From: Perkinsela sp. pyNocScin1
Taxonomy: Eukaryota > Euglenozoa > Kinetoplastea > Prokinetoplastida > Perkinselidae
NCBI GenBank assembly: GCA_964019655.1
Contig: CAXHTR010000005.1
Span: forward strand, 744,001-808,000
Reading direction: 5' to 3'
Length of the DNA: 64,000 bases
Position numbers and translations under genes: made by a program
Shown here: piece by piece, positions 10,177 to 19,913 of the stretch
Numbering within the stretch: the first letter of the stretch is position 1
Layout of the letters: each line of letters starts with the position of its first letter
Notes under the pieces: generated by a model
What the model was told of the DNA's origin: nothing
Seen by the model: the letters and a program-made list of their open reading frames with translations, nothing else
Databases searched by the model: none

Positions 10177-11076
10177 ATGCTTTCAATCACACTGTACACC
10201 GCCGACACTGGCCTATCCCGCTTCGACCATTCACTCCTTACCGATCAGATGCGCATGGAGATTCTCATTAGCGAGATGCCTGAGAACGTCCGCACGGCCT
10301 GCCAAGACGCCGAAGGCATGTACACAGATGCAAAAACATGGAAAAATGTCACCACCGAGGCGGAGCACATCATTGCGCTCAATTGGGCGTGCACGATATT
10401 TCATGGCCCTACGCAGATGCACGCGCTTCCACAAAATCTCAAAACAATCAATTTGTCACGTCAGAGCGCGGGGTGCAAATTCAGCGGCACCATCGACACC
10501 GAAACGCTTCCGGACTCGCTCGGCCACGCTTTCCTCGATAGCAACAATTTTTATGGCAATTTCGACTTTTCTAGGCTGCCATTGAGCCTCAAGGCGCTGA
10601 GCATCAACGGAAACGTTCTGTCGGGAACAATTGATTTAGAAAACCTACCGGACGGCTTAAAACAGCTTTGGGCCACAGATAACAAATTTACGGGGGAAAT
10701 TAACCTCACGGCGCTGCCGCTCACGCTCGAACACATCACCCTCGGTGGAAATGCACTCACTGGTGATATCGACATGACAAAGCTGCCAGCTCAACTCAAG
10801 AACGTCGACCTCAGTCGGAATCAGCTGAGCGGTAGCGTTGATCTCGGTAGCCTACCGGCCTCTCTCATGCGTCTCTTACTCCATGGCAACGTCTTTGTGG
10901 GGTCTGTGCGCATTGACAAGCTCCCGAATGCCATGCAGTACCTCAACATAAGCCAAAATCAATTTACGGCGCTTATCTATGATGGGACACTTCCACCACA
11001 GATTCGAAGCCTGGACTGCAGTGGGAACCCACTGCAGGAAAAGGTTCAGAATCCGCATGCATGTATGAACGTCTGA
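10177..11076 (+). CDS. Class A1 LRR protein, nine repeats
   Basis: This encodes 299 residues. The leader (MLSITLYTAD) is followed by the cap (LLTDQMRMEILISEM), but the cap site lacks the cysteine pair (KTWKNVTTEA). Nine LRRs follow. The first has an insertion (SRQSAGCKFSGTIDT) that lengthens it beyond 23 residues. The protein ends in a cysteine-containing tail (LDCSGNPL, then HACMNV) without VVDENG. A pyrimidine tract with CAG at 10151-10153 lies 23 bases before the ATG. It shares strand and spacing with the next gene, 92 bases on. Predicted secreted; ligand unknown. Confidence 0.92.
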   Translation: MLSITLYTADTGLSRFDHSLLTDQMRMEILISEMPENVRTACQDAEGMYTDAKTWKNVTTEAEHIIALNWACTIFHGPTQMHALPQNLKTINLSRQSAGCKFSGTIDTETLPDSLGHAFLDSNNFYGNFDFSRLPLSLKALSINGNVLSGTIDLENLPDGLKQLWATDNKFTGEINLTALPLTLEHITLGGNALTGDIDMTKLPAQLKNVDLSRNQLSGSVDLGSLPASLMRLLLHGNVFVGSVRIDKLPNAMQYLNISQNQFTALIYDGTLPPQIRSLDCSGNPLQEKVQNPHACMNV

Positions 11077-11168
11077 GTCCGACACGTAAAGTAACAAAGA
11101 TAAAGTGCAGTTAATAAAGACTGCACACCTATGAATCAATCAATTCTCTCTTTCGATTTCGCCCCTCT

Positions 11169-12113
11169 ATGTTTTATATGCTTCAGTCATTATCATTAGC
11201 ACACTTTGATCCGTCCATCGGCCGAATCGACTATCATATGCTCTCTGATCAGGCGCTCATGGAAATGCTTTTCCATGAAATTATGCCTGATTCCAGAGCA
11301 AGAGCAGGCATATCTGATGAGGAAGGGTCTTTTCATGATGTTTGTGCACTAGAATGCACAGTGTGCGATACGAGTGGTCATGTCAAAGCAGTCAACTATA
11401 TTTCTCGGCACTATGCATACGGCACGCTTCATTTTTCATTTATTCCGCCCACAGTTGCGACGTTCACAGTCGGCTGGAACAAGCTTGAAGGAACTATTGT
11501 CACAGCGGAGCTACCAGATGCACTCGAAAAATTCAGTGCGCAGCACAACCTTTTCAGTGGAGAAGTGGACTTCACATGCCTACCTCGGAATATTCTGTTC
11601 ATTGACCTTTTTCACAATAATTTTTCAGGCAGCTGTGTGCTCACGAAGTTACCAAAGCGCATAGAGTACATCGACGTTCATTGGAATAGATTTAAAGGTA
11701 GCGTCGAACTCCACGCTCTGCCAGCGTCCCTTCGCATATTATGGCTTGCTGACAACGACTTTTTTGGGGAAATATGCCTCAATCAGCTTCCCGAAGACTT
11801 CGATTTGAACATAAGCGGCAACGCTTTTTTCGGTCGATTTCAAATGAATAGCACAAGGCAGAATCTCATGATAAACGCGAGCTTCAACCAATTTAAGGGC
11901 GATGCAATAATATCACGAAGTATGTCAGCGTTGCTGATGGGAAATTCGATCGATCGCGTGCTCGATGAATGTGGACTTTCGCACCCAAATGCTGCGCAAA
12001 TGTGCTATGATCAGGCAGACAGAGGTCGCTATTTCAGGGCCGAATGCCGAAAAGACGAAGAAATCGCAGCTGATTTAGTAGAATCAACACGGATTCGCTT
12101 TTCCAAGCTCTAA
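11169..12113 (+). CDS. Class A1 LRR protein, six repeats, long tail
   Basis: This encodes 314 residues from ATG 11169; a second in-frame ATG three codons on is equally possible. The cap reads MLSDQALMEMLFHEI and is followed by C-A-L-E-C-T-V-C, a modified cap cysteine motif. Six LRRs follow (IPPTV, LPDAL, LPRNI, LPKRI, LPASL, LPEDF). The C-terminal region is unusual: V-L-D-E-C-G-L-S-H matches the VVDENG motif, but about 45 charged residues follow it. The extra tail is shared with no other A1 gene here. Predicted secreted; role unknown. Confidence 0.9.
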   Translation: MFYMLQSLSLAHFDPSIGRIDYHMLSDQALMEMLFHEIMPDSRARAGISDEEGSFHDVCALECTVCDTSGHVKAVNYISRHYAYGTLHFSFIPPTVATFTVGWNKLEGTIVTAELPDALEKFSAQHNLFSGEVDFTCLPRNILFIDLFHNNFSGSCVLTKLPKRIEYIDVHWNRFKGSVELHALPASLRILWLADNDFFGEICLNQLPEDFDLNISGNAFFGRFQMNSTRQNLMINASFNQFKGDAIISRSMSALLMGNSIDRVLDECGLSHPNAAQMCYDQADRGRYFRAECRKDEEIAADLVESTRIRFSKL

Positions 12114-12751
12114 TAGTATGATATTTAAAACCTGATAGGATATAAAAAGAGACTGATACAAACAATTCAAAAAATCAGAAGGCAATAATAATTTTGATTC
12201 AATCTTCAAGCGGAATTAGATATAAAAGTTTATAAAGCATGCTTAGAGTACAAGTTCAAATTAGTAGATCAAACAGACTTCTACAGTGCAAGTGATGGGA
12301 ATTTTCATCTTTATCTTCATATTCTTCGGCATTCCTCTAATATATTTTGGTATGTTAAGCACTGATTCCTACAAAGCAATGAAGATAGTTTCGAGTAGCA
12401 TTCTGCACTACGAGACGAATTGTACGTGTGTCGACATGATTTCCAGCCGATGTGAATCCTGCTTCTTATGGCGATCTGCTCAACCCAAGGGAAGGTCTTG
12501 AAGTGTTCACAATAGAACACAAATGCCAATTTCTATCTATTCACTTGACGCTCAAGAATCACAAAATGACGCTGGGTGGCAAGAGGCTCCATGATTCCTT
12601 GACCGCTGAAATCACTATTGCTGAGGTGCTCGTGTGACAGTTCACTGCTCAATAGAGCCTATCTTGTAAGAATCATCCCTAGAGCTTCAAAAATTACGTA
12701 CAAGCAAAGTATTCTTCACCCGAGAATAACTTCGCCCAAAACTGTCATCGA
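12114..12751. other. Intergenic region with possible LRR relic
   Basis: Most of this convergent region is AT-rich with nothing recognised. At about 12500-12640 the minus strand reads LSNSDFSGQGIMEPL and, in a shifted frame, SLLPPSVIL. These have the order and spacing of one decayed LRR. The plus strand of the same area also gives an LRR-like string (REGLEVFTIEH), so orientation is uncertain. Confidence 0.3.
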
Positions 12752-14031
12752 CTATTCTATGTTTTTTTTCGAAAATTTACTGTACCAGTGCGACATTTTG
12801 CAGATACCAGGAAACATACGGCTGTGCATGGTCCCGACGCGCTCGCCCCAGCCGGTCACCTCGCCAGCAATCTTGCTGAGCTTCAGCGGTGCCCACATGC
12901 TGCCGCGGAAGAACATGACCAGATGGATCGAGGGCGGCAGCTCCCCGATGTACGCCTTCGTTATCTGATCGTTGAACAAGAGCAGCAGGCGCATCGTCTG
13001 TGGCAGGTGGTCGATGACGACTTTCCCAGCGTACCATCCGCGCTCGATGATGAGCTCCTCCATATTTTTGGGAAGCGCCCGCAAGTCTATCTCATAGTTC
13101 TTTGGGCTCTCCCGCGAGGCAAAATTGCACCGCTGGAGGCACATGTACCGGAGCGCTCGTGGGAGTATCCGTGACGTCCAGCCTCCGTCGAGAGCACGAC
13201 GGAGAAATATCGGAAATGTGCATGACCTCCGTCGTCGGTGGGAGCCAATGGACGAAGAGGCAAGGGACGCAGCCACGGTTGTCGTACATATGGACTGTGG
13301 TGATGCTGCCATCAGTGCACGTGACGCCGGGCCACTGGCAAGCGTCATCTCGATATGCACCGCTGAGTCCAAGGTTGTAGAGCGCGACGCTGTTGAGACT
13401 GCGGACCATCATCATGGTTTGTCTGGATGTCTGAGCGTTTTTGGTATCCACAGCGAGGAGAAATGTCGTGAAAGAGTAAGAACAGCCCTGCAGCGAAGGT
13501 CGGCACCCGTCACCCACACGATTGGGTGACGTGGGTGTCTGTCACCCCGATGGACAGGGCATTGTGTGTATTTATGGTGTCAATTTTCATGACCTACGGT
13601 GGTAAATCGATATGATTTACCCGTGCAGCACCGAATAAAGGCATCTTGTAGTCTCCATCCGCGAGTAATTGGAACTGGGTTGTACCAATACAGTTTTATC
13701 AGTTCATTTACAAAAGAAAAGTGATTCATTTCGAACTGCCTCGTACATTACAAACTTCCCTGCCTCGTACGCTTCGACCATTCCAAAAGAGTATTCGGCA
13801 ATCGCTTTAACTGATTATTCTCAGCGCCAAGTTGCATTGGTATTTTTAGAAGATTTATATGTGACAAATGTGGACAGATCTAACATCGAAAATTTCACCG
13901 TCCATCTGTCCGCAAGTCGCATGATGTTCTGAAAATTTTCCAGATTATGGGGTGACGACTCTCCTCCGGCGAGCCTCCGTCACCCCGTTTTGGGTGATCA
14001 CCCCGTTCGCTGCAGGGCTGGAGTAAGACAT
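12752..14031 (-). pseudogene. Class B2 LRR gene split by a hAT-like element
   Basis: Transposon insertion after the first codons separates the ATG (14029-14031) from the body. Removing 13474-14020, which is the element, one extra A and one copy of the 8-bp duplication, rejoins a perfect leader (MSYSFTTFLLAVD). The B2 body follows: C-Q-W-P-G-V-T-C, HWLPPTTEVMHI, LPRALRYMCLQRC, LPKNMEELII, LPQTMRLLLL. A second lesion, one surplus base between about 13180 and 13215, shifts the frame before GGWTSRILPRAL. With both repaired the protein would be 243 residues. The gene is inactive as written unless it is corrected. Confidence 0.85.
13483..14020. mobile_element. hAT-like non-autonomous transposon, 538 bp
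   Basis: The ends are inverted (CAGCCCTGCAGCGAA at 13483-13497 and its complement ending at 14020). They are flanked by an 8-bp direct repeat, GAGTAAGA, at 13474-13481 and 14021-14028, with one extra A at 13482. Both ends are crowded with TCACCC/GGGTGA subterminal repeats, as expected for hAT transposase-binding sites. It carries no transposase. Excision with one duplication copy restores the host gene's leader in frame. Confidence 0.88.
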
Positions 14032-14233
14032 TTTAGTACGTTGGGAAATTATTAGAATAGGAAAAGTGACCGAAAATATGCATTTTAACTTTTTAGAGAA
14101 GGAATAAGTGATTTTTCAAAATTTCAAGTGCCATTTGCCTATGTGCCCAAAGCCTTTTTTGATGGGCAGATAGGTGCTTTTCCCTCCTATGGGAGAAATT
14201 CTGATCTAGAAGCATGGTCCCATTCGTTCGATC

Positions 14234-14875
14234 TCATATTCGAATGATCTTTCTCTCCCATTCGTCATTCCTTCCATCTTCGCATATCCAGTCGATTCCT
14301 TTGATCCCATTATCTTCCAGACTTATTTCGTGTAATTTGCTTGGAAGCGAGTCAAACCACAGGCGCTCTTGCTCAATGACATTCGCATTCAGTCGAATTC
14401 GCTGTATAGACGCTGGAAGATGGACAAAGTTTACAGGGCCTGTAATCTTGTTCCGCGACAGATCGAGCTCTCGCAAGCTTTGCGGTAGCCCCGCCATTTC
14501 GAGTGCTCCAAAGAGAAAGTTCCGCGGCATTTGAAAAACTTCGAGCTTTGCTGGCAATTGCCGCGTGTCCACTGCATATCTTTGGGCACAGTCTGTGATG
14601 CGAAGGGAAGTCACAGAGTTCGGCAAATATTTGATCTGAAGCCTTCCCTGGTTGATTCCGTCAAAATAAATGCCGCAAACTGAAGGGGCAAGTTGCACCA
14701 TCGCGTATGGGCGGAATTCCCACATGTCCAGGCGATCCGTGCGATAGCCACAGTGTAATATCCGCATGAATTCTGGGTCCATTTGGCTGAAAAAGTGGTC
14801 CATCAGCACAGCCTGCATACGAAGCTCGTCGGAATCGACGCAGATGATTAAAGTGAACAGTGAAGGTGCGATCAT
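14234..14875 (-). CDS. Class B1 short LRR protein
   Basis: This encodes 213 residues. The leader (MIAPSLFTLIICVDSDE) is followed by a divergent cap without the tryptophan-cysteine motif and by IKYLPNSVTSLRI. The B1 core follows: D-T-R-Q-L-P, LPQSLRELDLSRNKITGPVN, LPASIQRIRLNANVI and LPSKLHEISL. The N-K-I-T-G-P repeat marks B1 and is shared with the genes at 15981, 18582, 30235 and 61394, all on the minus strand. It ends in a basic string (ERKIIRI). It lies 140 bases downstream of the next minus-strand gene. Predicted secreted. Confidence 0.88.
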   Translation of the reverse strand: MIAPSLFTLIICVDSDELRMQAVLMDHFFSQMDPEFMRILHCGYRTDRLDMWEFRPYAMVQLAPSVCGIYFDGINQGRLQIKYLPNSVTSLRITDCAQRYAVDTRQLPAKLEVFQMPRNFLFGALEMAGLPQSLRELDLSRNKITGPVNFVHLPASIQRIRLNANVIEQERLWFDSLPSKLHEISLEDNGIKGIDWICEDGRNDEWERKIIRI

Positions 14876-15014
14876 GGGAATTTCCTTAAGATTGTTTCAA
14901 AATAAAAAAATACAGTACAGATAGGAAAAGAGAGCAAAGACTTTGGCGCATCAAAGCACTGAGTGAAATGATGAAAAATAGTATATCCCAAAGAGTATAT
15001 GTTCAGGCTACGAA

Positions 15015-15902
15015 TCACACATCATTACGCATCGTTCGAATAGTCCGGAGGTCGAAATTTCGCTCCAAGCACAAATACTTCGTCGGTGGCACCTCATACA
15101 TAAACACGGTCCCTGTAAATCGATTCGAGGAGAGGTTGATCATTGATCCCTGCCGCAGACGCGTCAGGTTCAGTTCACCCGAGAGCTCGTTGTTCTCGAG
15201 GAACAGCCGAACATCACCGTCTGGAAGGTGCGCGAGATTAATGCTGCCCGACAGCTTGTTTTCGCTGAGGTATATCGCGCGTGGGTGCTTGAGCTGCGTC
15301 AAGTCGATGCTGCCTGAAAAAAGGTTTCTTCGCAGATCGATGATGCGCAGCCCTGGCGGGATCAAATTGAGTTGGAGCGATCCCTGCAGGTGGTTCCAGC
15401 TGAGATTCATCGCCCAGAGACGCTGCGGTGTGTCTTGCAGCCGTATAAACCCCGTCAGCTCGTTATCGTGGAGATCGAGCGTGTGCAGGTTGCCAGAAAG
15501 CGCCGCGAGGTCAAGCGTCCCTTCAAGGTGGCTTTGCACAATGTAGAACGTTTCGATGGATGCAGTGACTGCTGCACAGTCCATTGTGCCACACAGGCGA
15601 GAATTCGCTATTCGGAGGCTCCGGAGCGTGTCTGGCAGCCACTCCAAGTGTATCGTCCCACAAATGCTCTCCCACGACAAAAGCTTGAGCGCGCCATTTT
15701 CTGCGCATTCCACACCTTTCCAGTCGCACACATTGGTAATTTTTTTACGTTTGCCGAAGCGGCCCTTTTTCGTGCAAATGGCATCAAGGCTTGTGTTGTT
15801 TTCTATGAGCTTTTCGAGGATTATCTCTGGTGGGTAAAGCATGGCGTTGACTTTGGCACTTCCACACGTGTCAGCGAGCGAGAACATGCAGAGGAAGGGC
15901 AT
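15015..15902 (-). CDS. LRR protein, class A-like with basic cap insert
   Basis: This encodes 295 residues. The leader (MPFLCMFSLADTCGSAK) is followed by an altered cap (LYPPEIILEKLIEN) and a basic insert (KKGRFGKRKKI) before a clear C-D-W-K-G-V-E-C motif and LEWLPDTLRSLRI. Nine LRRs follow, several without LP (VTASI, LSGNL, LKHPR, LRQGS). It ends RTMRNDV. The cap mixes features of class A (long repeat run) and class B (EWLPDT), so it may be a recombinant or a separate lineage. Predicted secreted; role unknown. Confidence 0.88.
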   Translation of the reverse strand: MPFLCMFSLADTCGSAKVNAMLYPPEIILEKLIENNTSLDAICTKKGRFGKRKKITNVCDWKGVECAENGALKLLSWESICGTIHLEWLPDTLRSLRIANSRLCGTMDCAAVTASIETFYIVQSHLEGTLDLAALSGNLHTLDLHDNELTGFIRLQDTPQRLWAMNLSWNHLQGSLQLNLIPPGLRIIDLRRNLFSGSIDLTQLKHPRAIYLSENKLSGSINLAHLPDGDVRLFLENNELSGELNLTRLRQGSMINLSSNRFTGTVFMYEVPPTKYLCLERNFDLRTIRTMRNDV

Positions 15903-15980
15903 TCCTACTCGAACGAGAGAGCAAAGTGAAACTTTTACATAATTTTCCCAAGCGAAAATTCGAATTCCCCATGAAATGGG

Positions 15981-16694
15981 TTACATCGGATGAACATGGG
16001 CACCTTTGAAAATTTTTTCGAGATGCGAAAATCCGGGAGAGTCATCGACCTTCAGCAGCTGGCGCACAGAGCGCACTTCGTTGCGACGCAGGTCAATCAG
16101 GCTGAGGCTTTCAGGCAAATCAGCGAAGTAGAGTACGCTCTGCTTTATCTTGTTGTCAGCGAGTCGAATATTTTTGAGTGTCCGCGGCAGCTTGAAAAGA
16201 TGAATTCGGCCCGAGATCGCGTTGTCGTGCAGATCGATGCTTTCAAGATTCGATGGAAGGCTCTGCAGGTCAACAGTTCCGTAAATGACATTTCGAGCGA
16301 GCGATACGCTTACTGCGCTCTTCGGGAGAAGCCTTGTCTCGAGCTGATAGAACTGATCGCAGTTTTCAATGTGCAGAACGCGCGCGCTGTGCGGAACGTA
16401 CGCGTATTTGTAGTTCCCCTGCTCTCGAATGTTGAGAACTTCGAATGACTTAATTTCATTCCACTCACAGACAATATGAAAGTAGTCAACGGTTCCGCTT
16501 TTGAAGCCCTGTTGACGCCACGCGCAGACTTTTCGCTGCGGCTCACCGAAGGAAAGGAACCGCACGAGGCTCGAGCTTATATCCTCGAAAACGGCGAGAA
16601 GCAGGGCATCATGCATGCGGAGACTATCGGCGGATTCCCCTCGAATGCAATTCTGAACATCGTTGTCTGTTAAGGCCAGCAGCACAAAAAGCAT
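15981..16694 (-). CDS. Class B1 short LRR protein
   Basis: This encodes 237 residues from ATG 16694, the family-like start MLFVLLALTDNDVQ. An upstream in-frame ATG at 16763 would create a long hydrophobic segment. I reject it because that segment is encoded by the pyrimidine tract of a good acceptor site that ends two bases before 16694. The cap has C-A-W and a downstream cysteine. The core is B1: LETRLLPKSAVSVSLARN, LPSNLESIDLHDNAISGRI, LPRTLKNIRLADNKI and LPESLSLIDL. It follows the class A2 gene at 16771-18135 on the same strand. Confidence 0.85.
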   Translation of the reverse strand: MLFVLLALTDNDVQNCIRGESADSLRMHDALLLAVFEDISSSLVRFLSFGEPQRKVCAWRQQGFKSGTVDYFHIVCEWNEIKSFEVLNIREQGNYKYAYVPHSARVLHIENCDQFYQLETRLLPKSAVSVSLARNVIYGTVDLQSLPSNLESIDLHDNAISGRIHLFKLPRTLKNIRLADNKIKQSVLYFADLPESLSLIDLRRNEVRSVRQLLKVDDSPGFSHLEKIFKGAHVHPM

Positions 16695-16696
16695 GA

Positions 16697-16720
16697 CTAC
16701 AATGAAAGGAAGCAGAAACA
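16697..16720 (-). promoter_or_regulatory. Candidate trans-splice acceptor inside an extended frame
   Basis: On the minus strand a pyrimidine-rich tract (16720-16699) ends with AG at 16698-16697, two bases before ATG 16694. The hydrophobic residues of the upstream open frame come from this tract. That is why the shorter start was chosen. Confidence 0.45.
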
Positions 16721-16770
16721 ATACAATATGCACTGCGATGACGAAGAATACAGCTCTATTCATAAAAATA

Positions 16771-18135
16771 TCATAATTCTTCCATTTTCTGCTTCTTTCC
16801 GTTTTCGTCAATCTTGATGTTTATATTCATTTGAAAGTTACAGATGTTTGTGATTGCGTTCCCCGATATGTCGATGTTCGCCAGCGAAAGGGGCAGCCGC
16901 CCCATGTTTACACTGCCCGAGAAAAAGTTGTTTGACGCGTTTATCCCCTGGATGTTCGCCGGAAGGCTCGAAAAGTCGATGGCCCCCTCAAAAGCGTTCG
17001 AGTGGACGAAAAGGTGTGTCAGAGGAGGTGGCAGCGTGCGAAAATTAAAATCTCCGGAAAATTTGTTCTCTTTCAGATTGCACCACTGGAGAACTGGTGG
17101 TAAGAGATCGGTCGCAACAGTCCCCATAAGCCTGTTGGCTGCGAGCCCGAGGTTCGTGCACTCAGGGTTGAGCTTGGTAAAATCGAATGATCCATGGAAC
17201 TGACACTCATATATCTCAATGTGAACTATGCCCGGCGGCCAAAGAGACGCATCGAGCGAGCCCGTCATCGCGTTGTTCATGATCGTGAGCTTCTTCAGCG
17301 TGCGTGGAAGCACTGTGAAGTCGAAGCTCCCGGCGAGCTCGTTGGAGCCTATGTCAAGCTCGTCGAGGTCCTCGGGGAGTGCGTGGAAGTTAACGCTGGA
17401 AAATTTGTTGTCTCTCACGTAGAGGTACCGAAAGTTTGGCGGTGTATTTTGAAAAGCAATTTCCCCGATGAGCTGATTTTCGTTGAGCTCTATGATCTGC
17501 AGAGACTCATTGAGCATTGTGAAGTCTATTGTGCCAAAAAATGCATTCTTGGAGGCACCCACACGCATCAAGGGCCGTGGTAGCTTTGTCAAGTTCACTG
17601 TCCCTGTAAAATCGTTGTCACCGATCGACACCTCGACTAATTTTTCAGGTAGTGATGCGAAATCGAATGTCCCTGCAAATTTGTTTGAGTTGATTCGAAA
17701 ATATGCCAAGTTCTTTGGTAAATCTTTCGTCTCGATTGAGCCTGAAAGCGCATTGAAGCGGAGAGTTAAGCTTGACAATGCCATTGGTAAGTCTTTCAAT
17801 GCGAGGCTGCCGATGAGAGCATTTCCATCGAGCGCTATTCCTAGAAGTGACTGCGGTACGTAGGCAAAGCGCACTGATCCACCAAGGGCCGTGCTACTTC
17901 CCGGCTCCTCAAACCAGTAGTCAACGCTGACAAGATTTTCTTTTGCGTTGTCATACCTGAGAATGGGCCAATCTTTGATGTCATGAAAATTTCCGTTTTC
18001 GTCCGTGATCAGCTGGCGATTACGTATGCCGTCGAAGGCTATTTCAAGATTTGACTGATCAGATAAAAGCGTTGGATCTAAGCGACTCAAGTTTGTTTCT
18101 ATTTCTGACGCACCGAAAATGAAGAAAGCAGACAT
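16771..18135 (-). CDS. Class A2 LRR protein, 15 repeats
   Basis: This encodes 454 residues. The leader (MSAFFIFGAS) is followed by the A2 cap (LLSDQSNLEIAFDGI) with TDENGNFHDIKDW and no cap cysteines. Fifteen LRRs run in fixed register: the sixth begins LNESL, the tenth WPPGI and the eleventh LNPEC. Comparable exceptions occur at the same ordinals in some of the other A2 genes. The tail is hydrophilic and lysine-rich. The fixed register, unlike the variable A1 proteins, suggests a constrained fold or partner. A class B1 gene lies 76 bases downstream on the same strand. Predicted secreted. Confidence 0.93.
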   Translation of the reverse strand: MSAFFIFGASEIETNLSRLDPTLLSDQSNLEIAFDGIRNRQLITDENGNFHDIKDWPILRYDNAKENLVSVDYWFEEPGSSTALGGSVRFAYVPQSLLGIALDGNALIGSLALKDLPMALSSLTLRFNALSGSIETKDLPKNLAYFRINSNKFAGTFDFASLPEKLVEVSIGDNDFTGTVNLTKLPRPLMRVGASKNAFFGTIDFTMLNESLQIIELNENQLIGEIAFQNTPPNFRYLYVRDNKFSSVNFHALPEDLDELDIGSNELAGSFDFTVLPRTLKKLTIMNNAMTGSLDASLWPPGIVHIEIYECQFHGSFDFTKLNPECTNLGLAANRLMGTVATDLLPPVLQWCNLKENKFSGDFNFRTLPPPLTHLFVHSNAFEGAIDFSSLPANIQGINASNNFFSGSVNMGRLPLSLANIDISGNAITNICNFQMNINIKIDENGKKQKMEEL

Positions 18136-18581
18136 TTTGATGGGATAAGAATAAACGCAAAACTTGACAAGCAGCTATACGAGCATCGGATTTACAGACT
18201 ATTTACTGAGGCATTCCTTCAATCATCAAATATCATTAAGCATCAAGAGTACATTGTGAGGGGTGATTTTACCATATCTGATGCATTGGGGTACTCGATC
18301 TTCTGTTGCTGACGGTAACCTAGTATTCAAATCATATGTACACGAAGGCTGATACAATACTAATGGGATTTTCCATAAACTTAGCACTCGTAATCATTCT
18401 ATTATCCAGCAATTTTAAGATAGAAAGTCTGGTAAGCGCCCCATATGAACGGTCATGAGCAACACATGATTACACATGATGCGTGCAGTGAGAGCTTCCA
18501 TTCTTAAATCAAATGTTTCGCTATCAATGTTCACTGCAAAGTAAGATAGTACACAATGTACATCACGGGCGCAAACAAGTA
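18136..18581. other. AT-rich intergenic region
   Basis: This separates two minus-strand genes. I see no open frame, repeat or RNA feature here that I can support. Confidence 0.4.
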
Positions 18582-19913
18582 TCATTTGCACTTACTAGTG
18601 GGGTCGATGCAATCGTGAAACAATCCGCAAAATATCCATTTTCGCTGAGTTATTACATTTTGTGATGTTGCAGTGATATAGCGAATCTCGTTTGTATCGT
18701 GTGACCCAACAAGATCTATTTTATTGAGAGATTCGGGAATTCGATCATAGAAGACAAATTTCTGCTTGACTAAGTTAAAAGTTATTATCAATGATTCTAG
18801 CCTAGATGGCAAACCAATGAGATGAAACGGACCTCTAATTTCGTTATGTGAGAGGTCAATGTGCCTGATACCCTGGGGTAGGGTCTTCAGTATAAAAGGC
18901 CCCTGGATTTTGTTTCCACTGAGGTTCAAAATTTGGCAGTCCTTCGGAATCAGTCTTGAATCTAGGGAATATGATTGTTTGGAGTTTATGATTTGAACGC
19001 TTTTGACTGTACTTGGAAGGAAAGGAAGCCAGAAGTTTCCCATCGATACGTTGGTGAAGCAAACCTCAGTTACAATTTTTTGCTCGCAGCTTATTCCACT
19101 CCACCCCTCACAGATATCTCTCAAGGAATCACCATTTGATATTTCGTTCACAAAATCTTGGTCTACATGGGTAAAGAAAAGTGCCATGAGAGTACTTTGG
19201 TATAAATCAGGGCTTCTTAAGCACTTTTTCAATTTCACCCGAATGTTGGGTGAAAGATCCTCTGTTTCACCCAACAATATACCTTATGCTGTGATGAAGT
19301 TTTATGCCGTCACGCCCCTTCGGGACGGGACGGCAGTAACTGCTCCTTGTGTGAATTTTCCCTCTTCTATTAGTCACTCATAAAGGATGCTTGGGAACAC
19401 ATGCGTTGTAATGATCTAATAATGTAACATGTTTGGATATATGACTGGATGCAACGTCTGAAGCAATACGTACGATGAGATAAACTCTAACGCCGAGGCC
19501 CGAAGGGCCGAGGCACAAAAATTTTGGCTTATTCGAGTTAAAAAAGGCTAGATATTCTTCTTTTGGCCATGATATCAACCGAAAACAGTCACTCACACAG
19601 ACTTACCATTGGCCTAACTCACCACATCCAGGCCACCGTGCTCGACGAGTGTTCGACTCGTGTGGGTGAAAATTTTCATTTTCACCCGCTAATTTTTTTC
19701 CCGAGCACCTTTTTTCCGATTTTCACCCAAAATGGGTGAGTCACCCGAGGTTAAGAAGCCCTGGTATAAATGGACATCGTCAGTTGCTAGTATTCGCGGA
19801 AGCATTTTAAATAAATAGCGAAACGGTAGAAGATGATCAATGATTCGCAGGAATGCTTGGTAGGTAGGTAAGAGCAGAGAAATATTTATGTACCTCATCG
19901 TGAGGGTTAACAT
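18582..19913 (-). pseudogene. Class B1 LRR gene split by a hAT-like element
   Basis: The body (19199-18582) encodes FFTHVDQDFVNEI, LPFLPSTVKSVQI and B1 repeats (LNLSGNKIQGPF, IDLSHNEIRGPF). It lacks a leader. Across the transposon at 19208-19763 the upstream frame supplies LPRILATDDVHLYQ. Removing the element and one GTATAAAT copy joins ...VHLYQ to STLMALFF in frame, giving about 255 residues if the ATG at 19913 is used. A shorter start inside this segment (MLPRILATDDV) is possible. The joined N-terminus aligns with the gene at 14234, where LFTLIICVDSDE precedes LMDHFFSQMDPEF. No other lesion is seen. Confidence 0.85.
19208..19763. mobile_element. hAT-like non-autonomous transposon, 556 bp
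   Basis: The inverted ends are CAGGGCTTCTTAA at 19208 and TTAAGAAGCCCTG ending at 19763. They are flanked by exact 8-bp duplications, GTATAAAT, at 19200-19207 and 19764-19771. TCACCC/GGGTGA repeats crowd both subterminal zones, as in the element at 13483, so the two are probably related. There is no transposase. Internal GC-rich palindromes lie near 19310-19335 and 19495-19515. Confidence 0.92.

Noticed and set aside
16694-16763. N-terminal transmembrane extension of the B1 gene at 15981
   Set aside because: The extension is encoded by the pyrimidine tract of a likely splice acceptor, and the ATG at 16694 gives the family-like leader.
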